Shown here: in pieces, positions 1-5,247 of the stretch
Layout: every line of letters starts with the position of its first letter
Position numbering within the stretch: the first letter of the stretch is position 1
Assembly: GCA_030066245.1 (NCBI GenBank)
Contig: JASJBY010000228.1
Location: 1 to 7,126 of the forward strand
Length of the DNA: 7,126 bases
Direction of reading: 5' to 3'
Origin: Gammaproteobacteria bacterium
Lineage (GTDB): Bacteria > Pseudomonadota > Gammaproteobacteria > JAABTG01
Notes under the pieces: model-generated
Told to the model about the DNA's origin: nothing
Databases searched by the model: none
The model's input: only the letters and a program-made list of their open reading frames with translations
Position numbers and translations under genes: made by a program

Positions 1-386
1 CGTGTTCCCTGCCGGCTCGGTGGCAGGCGCGGCGACCGGAACGCATCCAGATCGAGCTGGTGCCACAGCTCAAGCGCTAACCAGCAGCCGCCCCATTGGC
101 GCGGGCGATGCAAAGACAGCTCGCTCAAACGGATCTGCACGACCTCGCAATCGAACACCGGGGCCGGGCGATCGTCGGGGAAGTTCGCGACCCGCCATGT
201 CTCAGCTTCATCGGCGAAGACCTCGATAGCCCGCGCCCGGGCGGCCTTCTGGCTGTCGTTGATCTCCCCCGAGTAGAGCACCCGACGCTGCAGCACACGA
301 TCGTCTGTCGTGCGCCGGCTCTCCACCACGCTCCAGTAGCGATGGGGCTTGCCATCTTTCTTGCGGATCTTGGCGCGCAGGAACAT
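1..386 (-). CDS. IS1634-type transposase, N-terminal part (runs off left edge)
   Basis: An open frame on the minus strand starts with ATG at 386-384 and continues without a stop to the window edge, giving 128 residues. It begins MFLRAKIRKKDGKPHRYWSV and continues with VVESRR, RRVLYSGEINDSQ and WLALELWHQLDL. The opening (basic, 'KKDGK.HRYWS(V/I)VES.R', then 'VLY.GEINDSQ') is the usual N-terminus of IS1634-family DDE transposases, which are normally well over 400 residues, so only the start is in view. The DDE catalytic residues lie outside the window. The left part of the element is missing here and its other end could not be placed. No strong Shine-Dalgarno is visible ahead of the ATG. Frames on the opposite strand in this region are shadows. 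The family call rests on recalled sequence style, not a search. Confidence 0.8.
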   Translation of the reverse strand, partial: MFLRAKIRKKDGKPHRYWSVVESRRTTDDRVLQRRVLYSGEINDSQKAARARAIEVFADEAETWRVANFPDDRPAPVFDCEVVQIRLSELSLHRPRQWGGCWLALELWHQLDLDAFRSPRLPPSRQGT

Positions 387-392
387 GCTGCT

Positions 393-420
393 ATTGTGCG
401 ATAAAATTTAATAACGTCAA
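393..420 (-). promoter_or_regulatory. Candidate sigma-70 promoter for the transposase gene
   Basis: On the minus strand, TTGACG (420-415) and CACAAT (398-393) are separated by 16 bases, a 5/6 and 4/6 match to the -35 and -10 consensus. The expected transcription start falls at or beside the ATG at 386, which would leave almost no 5' leader. That fits the lack of a Shine-Dalgarno, but such weak matches also arise by chance in AT-rich DNA. Confidence 0.3.
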
Positions 421-617
421 TAAGGTAGGTCGGCACTACAAGCGATTTTAGTCCGTCTTCCGCCGTGCGCCGTGGCACAATCAGTAGCTTAGTGCGCCCG
501 CTGGTCGCGAAATCTGCTCAAGCTGGGGGCGAGTTGCGGAAGACGGGCCAGACACGGGTGGCATGCTCATGTGCCCGTTTTTGCTCCAAAAAGAGCCTCT
601 CCGAAGGTTTTTTCGGG
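421..617. other. Gene-free stretch between transposase and metallothionein unit, with probable IS end
   Basis: No credible coding frame was found here. The outer end of the IS1634-type element should lie in the first part (roughly 425-480), but its inverted repeat cannot be fixed because the other end is outside the window. The remainder holds one hairpin with a T-tract (543-582) and a short dyad CCGAA/TTCGG (601-605/612-616). Minus-strand frames that cross the stretch are arginine- and serine-rich and look like shadows. Confidence 0.4.
543..582 (+). terminator. Candidate intrinsic terminator or leader hairpin
   Basis: ACGGGC (543-548) pairs perfectly with GCCCGT (573-578) and is followed directly by a T-run (578-582). 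A competing stem, ACGGG (554-558) with CCCGT (574-578), uses the same 3' arm and has CATG/CATG inside. No plus-strand gene is visible upstream, so it may terminate a gene lost by IS insertion or act in the leader of the metallothionein transcript. The 24-base loop makes it weak. Confidence 0.3.
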
Positions 618-658
618 TTGGGTGTAAGGATTGGGTCCTGACGTGCGTCAGCTAGGGT
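618..658 (+). promoter_or_regulatory. Candidate promoter/operator of the metallothionein-sigma unit
   Basis: The dyad CTGACG-TG-CGTCAG (638-651, perfect 6-bp arms) sits between TTGGGT (631-636) and TAGGGT (653-658), which are 16 bases apart and weakly resemble -35 and -10 boxes. A second TTGGGT lies 13 bases upstream (618-623). The metallothionein ATG follows at 702. A dyad inside a promoter spacer is a common operator layout. It could equally be part of the recognition site of the downstream ECF sigma factor if that factor autoregulates. Position and symmetry are seen; function is inferred. Confidence 0.4.
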
Positions 659-701
659 AAGCACGCTTGATCCGTGAAGTCGGACTCCCAAGGAGATTGT
701 C

Positions 702-863
702 ATGAGTGACGCACCCAAATGCCCCTGTAAGAACTGTCCCCCCTCCTGTACCTGCGAAAAGAAGACGGCGACCGAGAGCCACTGCTGTTGTGGTGAAACC
801 TGCACCTGCGGTGATGCGTGTGCATGTGATCCCGTCTGTGGCTGCCCGAACGCGAAGAAATGA
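702..863 (+). CDS. Metallothionein-like cysteine-rich small protein
   Basis: This is a 53-residue protein with 14 cysteines (positions 7, 9, 12, 16, 18, 28, 29, 30, 34, 36, 40, 42, 46, 48), about 26% of the chain. They are arranged mainly as CxC, CxxC and CCC, with one His (27) next to the CCC run and no aromatic or large hydrophobic core. That composition indicates a cluster-forming metal-binding protein of metallothionein character, expected to chelate Cu(I), Zn(II) or Cd(II) in the cytoplasm. No signal peptide is present. A strong AGGAG (691-695) stands six bases before the ATG, which settles the start. The gene lies 15 bases upstream of a cysteine-tailed ECF sigma factor, so the two are probably co-transcribed and metal-responsive. 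It does not obviously match the classical cyanobacterial SmtA pattern from memory, so the subfamily is left open. The metal specificity cannot be read from sequence. Confidence 0.85.
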   Translation: MSDAPKCPCKNCPPSCTCEKKTATESHCCCGETCTCGDACACDPVCGCPNAKK

Positions 864-878
864 GCTACAATCGAGCTC

Positions 879-1442
879 ATGGAACCGGTTAGGCAAGCGA
901 CCAAAGCCGATGTGATCGCCGCTGCGCTTCGAGCGCTCCAAGGAAGACTTGGGGCGTTCGTTAGCGCTCGGGTTCCGTCCGAAGAGGTCGATGACATACT
1001 CCAAACAGCCGCGGCCCGAGCCATCCAAAAGGCTGAGACCCTGACGGACCCGGACCGCGTGGTCCCCTGGCTTTTTCGAGTGCATCGCAATGTGATCACG
1101 GACGAGATACGCCGGCGCGAGAGCCGGCGACGTTTGCTCGATTCGGCGGCACTCGATGACAACCAAAACGCTACAGAACCCGACGCCATGTGTCGCTGCA
1201 GCGTGAGTCAGGCGTCCCGTCTCGAGCCCAATTACGCCACCATCCTGGCACTGGTCGACATGGGTGATTCGACGCTGATGGAAGCAGCTCAGACCTTGGG
1301 AATATCGCGAAATAGCGCCACCGTCCGTCTTCACCGGGCACGAAAAGCGCTCAGGAAGCGAATGCTCGACCACTGCGGGGTAAGCAGCCTTCGCGATTGT
1401 ATCGATTGCCGCTGTGTCTATGACGGGTGCTGCGCGACCTAA
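879..1442 (+). CDS. ECF sigma factor with CorE-like cysteine-rich metal-sensing tail
   Basis: A 187-residue ECF-type sigma-70 factor. Region 2 spans about residues 15-90 (EEVDDILQTAAARAIQ, then VVPWLFRVHRNVITDEIRRR). Region 4 spans about 112-163, with the helix-turn-helix around TLMEAAQTLGISRNSATVRL. The linker has a CxC motif (C105, C107), and after region 4 comes HCG (H165, C166) followed by C174, C177, C179, C184 and C185. A linker CxC plus a six-Cys C-terminal domain is the architecture of CorE-type factors (original group ECF44), in which bound metal directly controls activity without an anti-sigma factor. CorE of Myxococcus xanthus responds to copper and CorE2 to cadmium/zinc. No anti-sigma gene is next to it here, which agrees. 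The upstream metallothionein gene is a plausible target and operon partner. The ribosome site is weak, suggesting lower expression or coupling. Metal identity is unknown. Confidence 0.85.
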   Translation: MEPVRQATKADVIAAALRALQGRLGAFVSARVPSEEVDDILQTAAARAIQKAETLTDPDRVVPWLFRVHRNVITDEIRRRESRRRLLDSAALDDNQNATEPDAMCRCSVSQASRLEPNYATILALVDMGDSTLMEAAQTLGISRNSATVRLHRARKALRKRMLDHCGVSSLRDCIDCRCVYDGCCAT

Positions 1443-1540
1443 GGGCCGCGCGCCGGTCGCATCGAGTTTCAGCCCCGGGAACGCTCTTCCGCCAAACTCT
1501 ATTGGGATTCGAAGGTCGAGTGATCTGTTCGTCTGTCGGT

Positions 1541-1578
1541 TAGCAGCGATCCTGCGGGTCTGCTAGGTCCCCGTTTTT
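1541..1578 (+). terminator. Candidate terminator after the sigma factor gene
   Basis: Two alternative stems are visible: TAGCAG (1541-1546) with CTGCTA (1560-1565), and CGGG (1555-1558) with CCCG (1570-1573), the latter followed at once by five T residues (1574-1578). It lies about 100 bases after the sigma factor stop. The stems are short, so this is only a plausible end for the metallothionein-sigma transcript. The rest of 1443-1703 shows no gene; a plus-strand frame from 1580 runs into the HIT gene on the other strand and is treated as a shadow. Confidence 0.3.
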
Positions 1579-1703
1579 CTTGATTGACGCGGCATGGTCG
1601 ATTGGCGTGAGCTTTGCTTTTTCGCTTCGCCAAGGATCATTTCTTTCGCCGCCGCCTCTGCAGTCGGGAGGTTTCTACGCGCTATCACGTCAAAGCATAG
1701 AAG

Positions 1704-2045
1704 CTACATTCCTTGCTCAGAAAAGCTTTTTCTTCCCATTAAATGAAAGTGCAAATGAAAGACGGCTTGTCCGCCGCCTCGGCCATTATTGGCAACAACC
1801 CGAAAACCTTCCGCGATTCCTTGTTGATGAGCAAGCTTTGAGATCACCAGCATTAGATGCCCTAATAAATCTTTATCAGATTCCTCTGCCTCCGCCAGAT
1901 TAACCAAAGGCTTTTTGGGGATAACTAATATATGGATCGGAGCCTGGGGGTGAATATCATTTATCGCAATACAAAGATCATCTTCATAGATAATCTCTGA
2001 CGGAATTTCCCGATTGATGATTCTAGTGAAAATCGAATCTGACAT
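1704..2045 (-). CDS. HIT (histidine triad) family nucleotide-binding protein
   Basis: A 113-residue cytoplasmic protein of the HIT superfamily, HINT branch: hydrolases that act on purine nucleoside phosphoramidates and related adenylylated compounds. It opens MSDSIFTRIINREIPSEIIY, followed by the family block DDLCIAINDIHPQAPIHILV and IPKK. Near the end is the triad HLHFHLM (H97, H99, H101), with the middle and last His expected to be catalytic. Length is normal for bacterial HINT proteins. The tail RKSFSEQGM differs from the common GGR..WPPG ending, so the last nine residues may be lineage-specific or altered by a nearby junction. Start ATG at 2045 has AGGG about seven bases upstream. It is the last gene of an AT-rich minus-strand block after the Trm112-like gene (80-base gap), and its base composition differs from the GC-rich genes on both sides, suggesting transfer. 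Confidence 0.85.
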   Translation of the reverse strand: MSDSIFTRIINREIPSEIIYEDDLCIAINDIHPQAPIHILVIPKKPLVNLAEAEESDKDLLGHLMLVISKLAHQQGIAEGFRVVANNGRGGGQAVFHLHFHLMGRKSFSEQGM

Positions 2046-2097
2046 TCCCTGACCCTGATATCAACCTGCTTTTATGCGCAAAGGGCTCTTTATGTAC

Positions 2098-2124
2098 TAA
2101 AGGTTTTTCATTCGTTAAAGGTTT
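2098..2124. repeat. Short tandem direct repeat TAAAGGTTT
   Basis: TAAAGGTTT occurs at 2098-2106 and again at 2116-2124, an exact 18-base period, in the gap between the Trm112-like and HIT genes just after the Trm112-like stop. It could be a regulator half-site pair or chance in AT-rich DNA. No function is assigned. Confidence 0.4.
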
Positions 2125-2125
2125 C

Positions 2126-2323
2126 TTATGCTCGAAGAGCTTCTTTCTCTTCTTCGCTTAATTGACGAGCTTCTGATTCCAGCATTACCGGGATACCATC
2201 ACGAATTGGATAAGCCAAGCCACTGGCTACACATTGCAATTCATTTTTATCTTTAACGTAAGTAAGCGGTGCCTTGGTAACCGGGCAAACCAGAATTTCC
2301 AACAACTTCTTATCTACAGCCAT
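2126..2323 (-). CDS. Trm112 family protein (YcaR/UPF0434-like)
   Basis: A 65-residue protein of the Trm112/UPF0434 family, close in style to enterobacterial YcaR (about 60 residues). It begins MAVDKKLLEILVCPVTKAPL and has the characteristic GLAYPIRDGIPVML block at about residues 35-48. C13 and C31 remain from the zinc-ribbon-like fold; the second Cys of each pair is absent, as is common in bacterial members. In eukaryotes and archaea Trm112 is an activating partner of several methyltransferases; the bacterial role is not well defined. Translation starts at 2323 behind a GAGAG site about five bases upstream. The gene follows the M23 fragment by only 16 bases, so they were one operon. It shares the low GC of that block. 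Gammaproteobacterial copies often sit between lpxK and kdsB, so this neighbourhood is different. Confidence 0.85.
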   Translation of the reverse strand: MAVDKKLLEILVCPVTKAPLTYVKDKNELQCVASGLAYPIRDGIPVMLESEARQLSEEEKEALRA

Positions 2324-2339
2324 TTCGCTCTCAATACTT

Positions 2340-2696
2340 TCAAATATCTTGTTCGCCGTTTATTAGGCCTTTAGGACTTTCCTGTTCAGCCTTTTCATTC
2401 ATAGGCTCTACAAGAAACTCTGGGTTCAAATAAGTTTTCTCAAACCAGTTTAAACGCCAATCCAGGTGCGGGCCGGTAACTCGGCCAGTCGCACCAACTT
2501 TGCCAATAATATCACGCTGCTTCACCTCATCGCCATGTTCTACCAAAACCTCGGACAAATGCAGAAAACTGGAAGATATACCAAAACCGTGATTTATAAA
2601 CAAGGTATAACCCGAATAGAATAATTCTTCAGATAAGGTAACGATGCCACCGGCAGGAACTCGCACAATAGTCCCAACCGGAACAGCTATATCAAC
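2340..2696 (-). pseudogene. M23 family metallopeptidase, C-terminal fragment (5' end lost to IS6 relic)
   Basis: Reading from 2696, the frame gives VDIAVPVGTIVRVPAGGIVT, the core of an M23 (lysostaphin-like, cell-wall endopeptidase) domain. It continues with LFINHGFGISSSFLHLSEVL, VGATGRVTGPHLDW and LNPEFLVEP, then a charged tail and a stop at 2342-2340. Only 118 residues remain. The signal peptide, the N-terminal region and the first zinc ligand (the His of the H.G.D.A.P.G block) are missing. The break coincides exactly with the terminal GGC of the IS6-type inverted repeat, so insertion with loss of flanking DNA is the simplest cause. An internal GTG at 2666 could start a shorter product, but it would lack the active site. 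The second motif reads HLD rather than HLH; related gammaproteobacterial M23 proteins with HLDWR are recalled, so this may not be damage. It lies upstream of, and was co-transcribed with, the Trm112-like gene. Confidence 0.75.
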
Positions 2697-3095
2697 GGCA
2701 TTGTCAACTTAACGGTGGCCGGCCGAAGTAGACTGAGAGGCGTGATTCGGTCCCCGTGCTTCAGGCGCACCTGACCTGCCGCCACGCTGTGAAGGCACTC
2801 GCCCGGAACAGTCGGTGGTCCGCGGCGCGGAGCAGATGGCGGCCGTAGCGGAAGAGATTGTTAACACGTGCGTGAAGGGATTGGAATCGTTGCGCCTGAT
2901 GGCGCGATTTGAAACGACGCACCTGGCGTTCTTGCTGCCGCGTCGGTTGGTGCGAGAGCTCCGCTCGGTGGTGCACATTTGGACTCGTATCATGCGGCGT
3001 TCCCGCCAGGAGCTCTCGGGCGGTGACGGCGGTAGCGAGCTGTGCGCCTGTTCATGGACTGAGTGTGCCGGAACAAACGTTAATGTGACAATGCC
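2697..3095. mobile_element. IS6-family relic, internally deleted, both ends kept (399 bp)
   Basis: The left end GGCATTGTCAACTTAACG (2697-2714) and, inverted, the right end GGCATTGTCACATTAACG (3095-3078) agree at 16 of 18 bases. Both begin GG and resemble the IS6-family end GGCACTGTTGCAAA known from IS26. Between them lies only the C-terminal part of an IS6/IS240-type transposase. Intact family members are about 800 bp, so roughly half is gone, from the promoter-proximal side. The 8-bp flanks (left ATATCAAC, right GTCCCGCA) differ, so there is no target duplication; the element or its neighbours recombined after insertion. It separates an M23 fragment from a recombinase fragment. Confidence 0.75.
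2761..3051 (-). pseudogene. IS6/IS240-type transposase, C-terminal remnant
   Basis: The open minus-strand frame, bounded upstream by an in-frame TGA (3054-3052), contains RELLAGTPHDTSPNVHHRAE, LSHQPTRQQERQVRRFKSRH and NLFRYGRHLLRAADHRLF, then ends FTAWRQVRCA and stop. The block '(N)NRAE.SHQPTR.RERQM.RFKS..QAQRFLS.H..(I)NLFR..RH' is the typical C-terminal end of IS6/IS240 DDE transposases, which contains the last catalytic Glu region (RAE). About 96 residues of an expected roughly 235 remain, and the N-terminal HTH and the two Asp residues are missing, so it is inactive. 'VHHRAE' in place of the usual 'NNRAE' suggests further decay. Confidence 0.7.
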
Positions 3096-3243
3096 GTCCC
3101 GCATCCTACGGTAAACCCTGCCGGCTCCGGACATCCAGGAGGCGATCCGCAACAGCTCCCACCCGGCCACCCTGACCCTGGCCGACTTCATGGATCCGTT
3201 TCCACAGGTCTGGGGACTGCAGCGGAAACAGTACGGCTTTTGA
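3096..3243 (+). pseudogene. C-terminal remnant of a recombinase-like protein, with internal stop
   Basis: Immediately outside the IS6 right end, the plus-strand frame reads SRILR, a TAA stop (3112-3114), then TLPAPDIQEAIRNSSHPATL and TLADFMDPFPQVWGLQRKQY GF before a TGA at 3241-3243. The pattern 'L.R(L)T.LAPDI.EAI..G..P..LTL..LM..FP..W..Q' resembles the C-terminal end of a widespread group of proteobacterial recombinase-family proteins. If so, the TAA replaced a leucine codon. At most 48 codons remain, so the gene is dead, cut by the IS and carrying a stop. The family match is from memory of the pattern and needs a search. Confidence 0.5.
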
Positions 3244-3275
3244 AACTCCGCAGGGTTACATTGATATTGCTTTGA

Positions 3276-5093
3276 CTATGTAGGCCTTGCAATGCCCAAC
3301 ACCTTCATGCGATACGTCAAGGTCGAAGGTTTAAGCCCCAATAGCCCCGCGGCACCGTCCGGGCCCCACACGCGCCAGTTGGCGTGTCGCAAGGCGGCAA
3401 TCAGGTTGGCCTTTTCACGCTTCCGCATCTCTGCGTCAGTGACGAAACCCGTTCCGTCTGGTGGCGTAAGGTCGGTGGTTACATCTGGTTGACTGTCGGC
3501 ATTATCGGGCATCACCAGATCGAGTCGGGCTCGACTACCGGTACTGAGGATCACGGCGCGTTCTATGACGTTCCTGAGTTCCCGGATGTTGCCGGGCCAG
3601 CGATGTCCCATGAGCTGGCGTACCTGCTGTTTCGATAGACGCATCGGCTCTCGTCCAAGATCGATGCTGGCGCGGGCGAGGAAGTGCTCGGCCAGGGGCC
3701 CGATGTCTTCCCGGCGGTCACGCAACGGCGGCACTACAATCGGGAACACACCCAGCCGATAGTAGAGGTCCTCTCGGAATCTACCCGCTTTCACCTCGAC
3801 TTCCAGATCACGATTTGTCGCCGCGACAACCCGTACATCGACCTTGACCGTCCGATCGTCACCTACGCGCTCGAACTCCCGCTCCTGCAGGGCGCGCAGC
3901 AGCTTGCTCTGCAGGTCCAGCGGGATTTCGCCCACCTCATCGAGAAACACCGTACCGCCGTCGGCCAGCTGCAGGCGGCCGATGCGATCACGATGCGCAC
4001 CCGTGAAGGCGCCTTTCACGTGACCGAAGAACTCGCTTTCGAACAGCTCCTTGGGAACGGACGCACAATTGACCTTGACCAGTGGTTTGTTCGATCGCTC
4101 GCTCCTGTCATGGATGGCGCGCGCGACCATCTCCTTGCCGACGCCGGACTCGCCGAGGACCAATACGTTGGCGGGCGTGGGGGCAACGGCTTCAATCTGT
4201 GCCATGGTGCGCTTCAGTGCCGCACTGGCACCGATGATCTCACCATAGTCAGATTCGGACTTGATCTCATCGCGCAGATAATCGCGCTCCTGTTCCAGCT
4301 GTTCCTTGAGCTGCTTGATCTCCTGAAATGCAGCCTCGCGCTGACGCTCGATCTCCTTGCGCTCCGAGATATCGCGAAAGACAACGACGGCGCCCTTTAT
4401 CTCACCGTCTTGCAGGATTGGCGTACTCGTGTACTCGACCGGCACCGAGGAGCCGTCGATATGCCAGAAAACCTCGTCGTCCACTCGGTGCACTTCGCCG
4501 TCGCGTAACGCCGCATAGATCGGGCATTCGGTCTGCGGATAAGGCGAACCGTCCGGGTGTGAGTGATGATGGGTATCGTGTGCCGACTTCCCCATCACTT
4601 CGTCCGGATTCCAGCCGAGGATCTCCATGGTGGCGGCGTTGCCGAACGTGGCGTTGCCGTTCACATCGAGTCCATAGATGCCCTCGCCCGCGGCGTCGAG
4701 TATCAGCTCGTGCATCGTGCGCAAGTGCCGCAGTTCATCGAGCGCACGATCCAGATCCGTGTTGCAGGTAGCTTCCAGGCAAAGACCGGCCGACCCTGTC
4801 TCCGATTGGACGGGCCATGCGGACAAGAATCCCTGAGTGGTGCCGTGTACGCCCCGCAGGGAAACCGGAATGTCCTGTACCGACTCATCTTTACCCAGGG
4901 ATTCCCGCAGTTTTTCCTCCAGCGACACCGATCCGCCAGGCAGAAATAGCTCTGCAATAGATAATCCCAGCCCGTCGTCCACGTTCACGAAACCGAGCCG
5001 AGCACGCCAACCCCGGCTGAGCTGGAGACAGACCAGATCGCTATCCAGCAACGCCAGCAGGGCGGGCGCGTTTGCAAACAGCCGTTCGATCAT
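3276..5093 (-). CDS. Sigma-54-dependent activator with PAS sensor domains and FIS-type HTH
   Basis: A 605-residue bacterial enhancer-binding protein. A divergent PAS-like region fills about residues 1-115. A clear PAS domain spans about 126-244 (LILDAAGEGIYGLDVNGNAT; HHSHPDGSPYP with ECPI; ending VVFRDISERK). A charged coiled coil follows at about 244-279, then the AAA+ domain: Walker A GESGVGKE (314-321), intact sigma-54-contacting GAFTGA (361-366), Walker B VFLDE (382-386) and arginine-finger block FREDLYYRL (439-447). The end is a FIS-type HTH (about 560-601: GAAGLLGLKPSTLTYRMKVL). There is no receiver domain, so it answers a ligand, redox state or partner through PAS rather than phosphorylation. 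The start at 5093 is preferred because GAGG stands eight bases upstream; ATG 5099 is too close to it, and a longer frame to 5165 would run through the enhancer-like palindromes. It is divergent from a sigma-54 promoter that it probably activates. Confidence 0.92.
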   Translation of the reverse strand: MIERLFANAPALLALLDSDLVCLQLSRGWRARLGFVNVDDGLGLSIAELFLPGGSVSLEEKLRESLGKDESVQDIPVSLRGVHGTTQGFLSAWPVQSETGSAGLCLEATCNTDLDRALDELRHLRTMHELILDAAGEGIYGLDVNGNATFGNAATMEILGWNPDEVMGKSAHDTHHHSHPDGSPYPQTECPIYAALRDGEVHRVDDEVFWHIDGSSVPVEYTSTPILQDGEIKGAVVVFRDISERKEIERQREAAFQEIKQLKEQLEQERDYLRDEIKSESDYGEIIGASAALKRTMAQIEAVAPTPANVLVLGESGVGKEMVARAIHDRSERSNKPLVKVNCASVPKELFESEFFGHVKGAFTGAHRDRIGRLQLADGGTVFLDEVGEIPLDLQSKLLRALQEREFERVGDDRTVKVDVRVVAATNRDLEVEVKAGRFREDLYYRLGVFPIVVPPLRDRREDIGPLAEHFLARASIDLGREPMRLSKQQVRQLMGHRWPGNIRELRNVIERAVILSTGSRARLDLVMPDNADSQPDVTTDLTPPDGTGFVTDAEMRKREKANLIAALRHANWRVWGPDGAAGLLGLKPSTLTYRMKVLGIARPT

Positions 5094-5124
5094 GGTCATT
5101 ACCTCAGTTTTTTGAGAATTAAGC

Positions 5125-5147
5125 CACAAAATCTTGTGTTCCACAAG
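5125..5147. promoter_or_regulatory. Candidate enhancer (UAS): overlapping CACAA/TTGTG palindromes
   Basis: Three half-sites, CACAA (5125-5129), TTGTG (5134-5138) and CACAA (5142-5146), form two overlapping dyads: CACAA-N4-TTGTG (5125-5138) and the perfect CTTGTG-TTC-CACAAG (5133-5147). They lie about 54 bases upstream of the -24 element, normal for an enhancer-binding protein site, and close to the start of the divergent activator gene, which would allow autoregulation. Binding by that activator is inferred. Confidence 0.6.
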
Positions 5148-5200
5148 TTCTTGAGGCGAACACATCCTCTCATCACATTGTTTTTATTGATTTTATTATG

Positions 5201-5216
5201 TGGCACAGCCTTTGCT
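5201..5216 (+). promoter_or_regulatory. Sigma-54 (-24/-12) promoter
   Basis: TGGCAC (5201-5206), five bases, then TTGCT (5212-5216) match the sigma-54 consensus TGGCAC-N5-TTGCW with exact spacing. It points at the small membrane protein gene at 5248, giving a start site near 5228. It stands directly beside a divergent sigma-54 activator gene, in an AT-rich stretch suited to bending, so chance is unlikely. Confidence 0.85.
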
Positions 5217-5247
5217 CTAAAACGAGTGCACAACGGGAGAAACGGAT

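Noticed and set aside
706..915. Plus-strand 69-residue frame overlapping the metallothionein gene
   Set aside because: Pro/Arg/Val-rich with no recognisable pattern and no ribosome site at its own start; the frame at 702 has the cysteine pattern and the AGGAG site.
518..1373. Two long minus-strand frames (518-1189 and 648-1373) opposite the metallothionein and sigma factor genes
   Set aside because: Their products are Ser/Arg-rich with no domain pattern, and both lie opposite genes with clear motifs and ribosome sites; they are shadows.
1580..1903. Plus-strand 107-residue frame
   Set aside because: It is opposite the HIT gene for more than half its length, lacks a Shine-Dalgarno, and shows no family pattern.
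2447..2476. HLD in place of HLH in the M23 fragment read as an inactivating mutation
   Set aside because: Related M23 proteins with HLDWR are recalled, so the change is probably a subfamily trait; the gene is called broken because its 5' end is missing.
2688..3103. Target-site duplication flanking the IS6 relic
   Set aside because: The 8-bp flanks ATATCAAC and GTCCCGCA do not match, so no duplication can be claimed.
2709..3191. Minus-strand 160-residue frame across the IS6 relic
   Set aside because: It crosses both the IS boundary and the recombinase remnant; the recognisable transposase residues are in a different frame.
3684..4771. Long plus-strand frames inside the sigma-54 activator gene
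   Set aside because: Antisense to a fully motif-supported AAA+ protein; no domain content of their own.
5094..5165. Longer N-terminus for the sigma-54 activator (start at 5165)
   Set aside because: It would extend through the CACAA/TTGTG palindromes, the added 22 or so residues match no domain, and a good GAGG site supports 5093.
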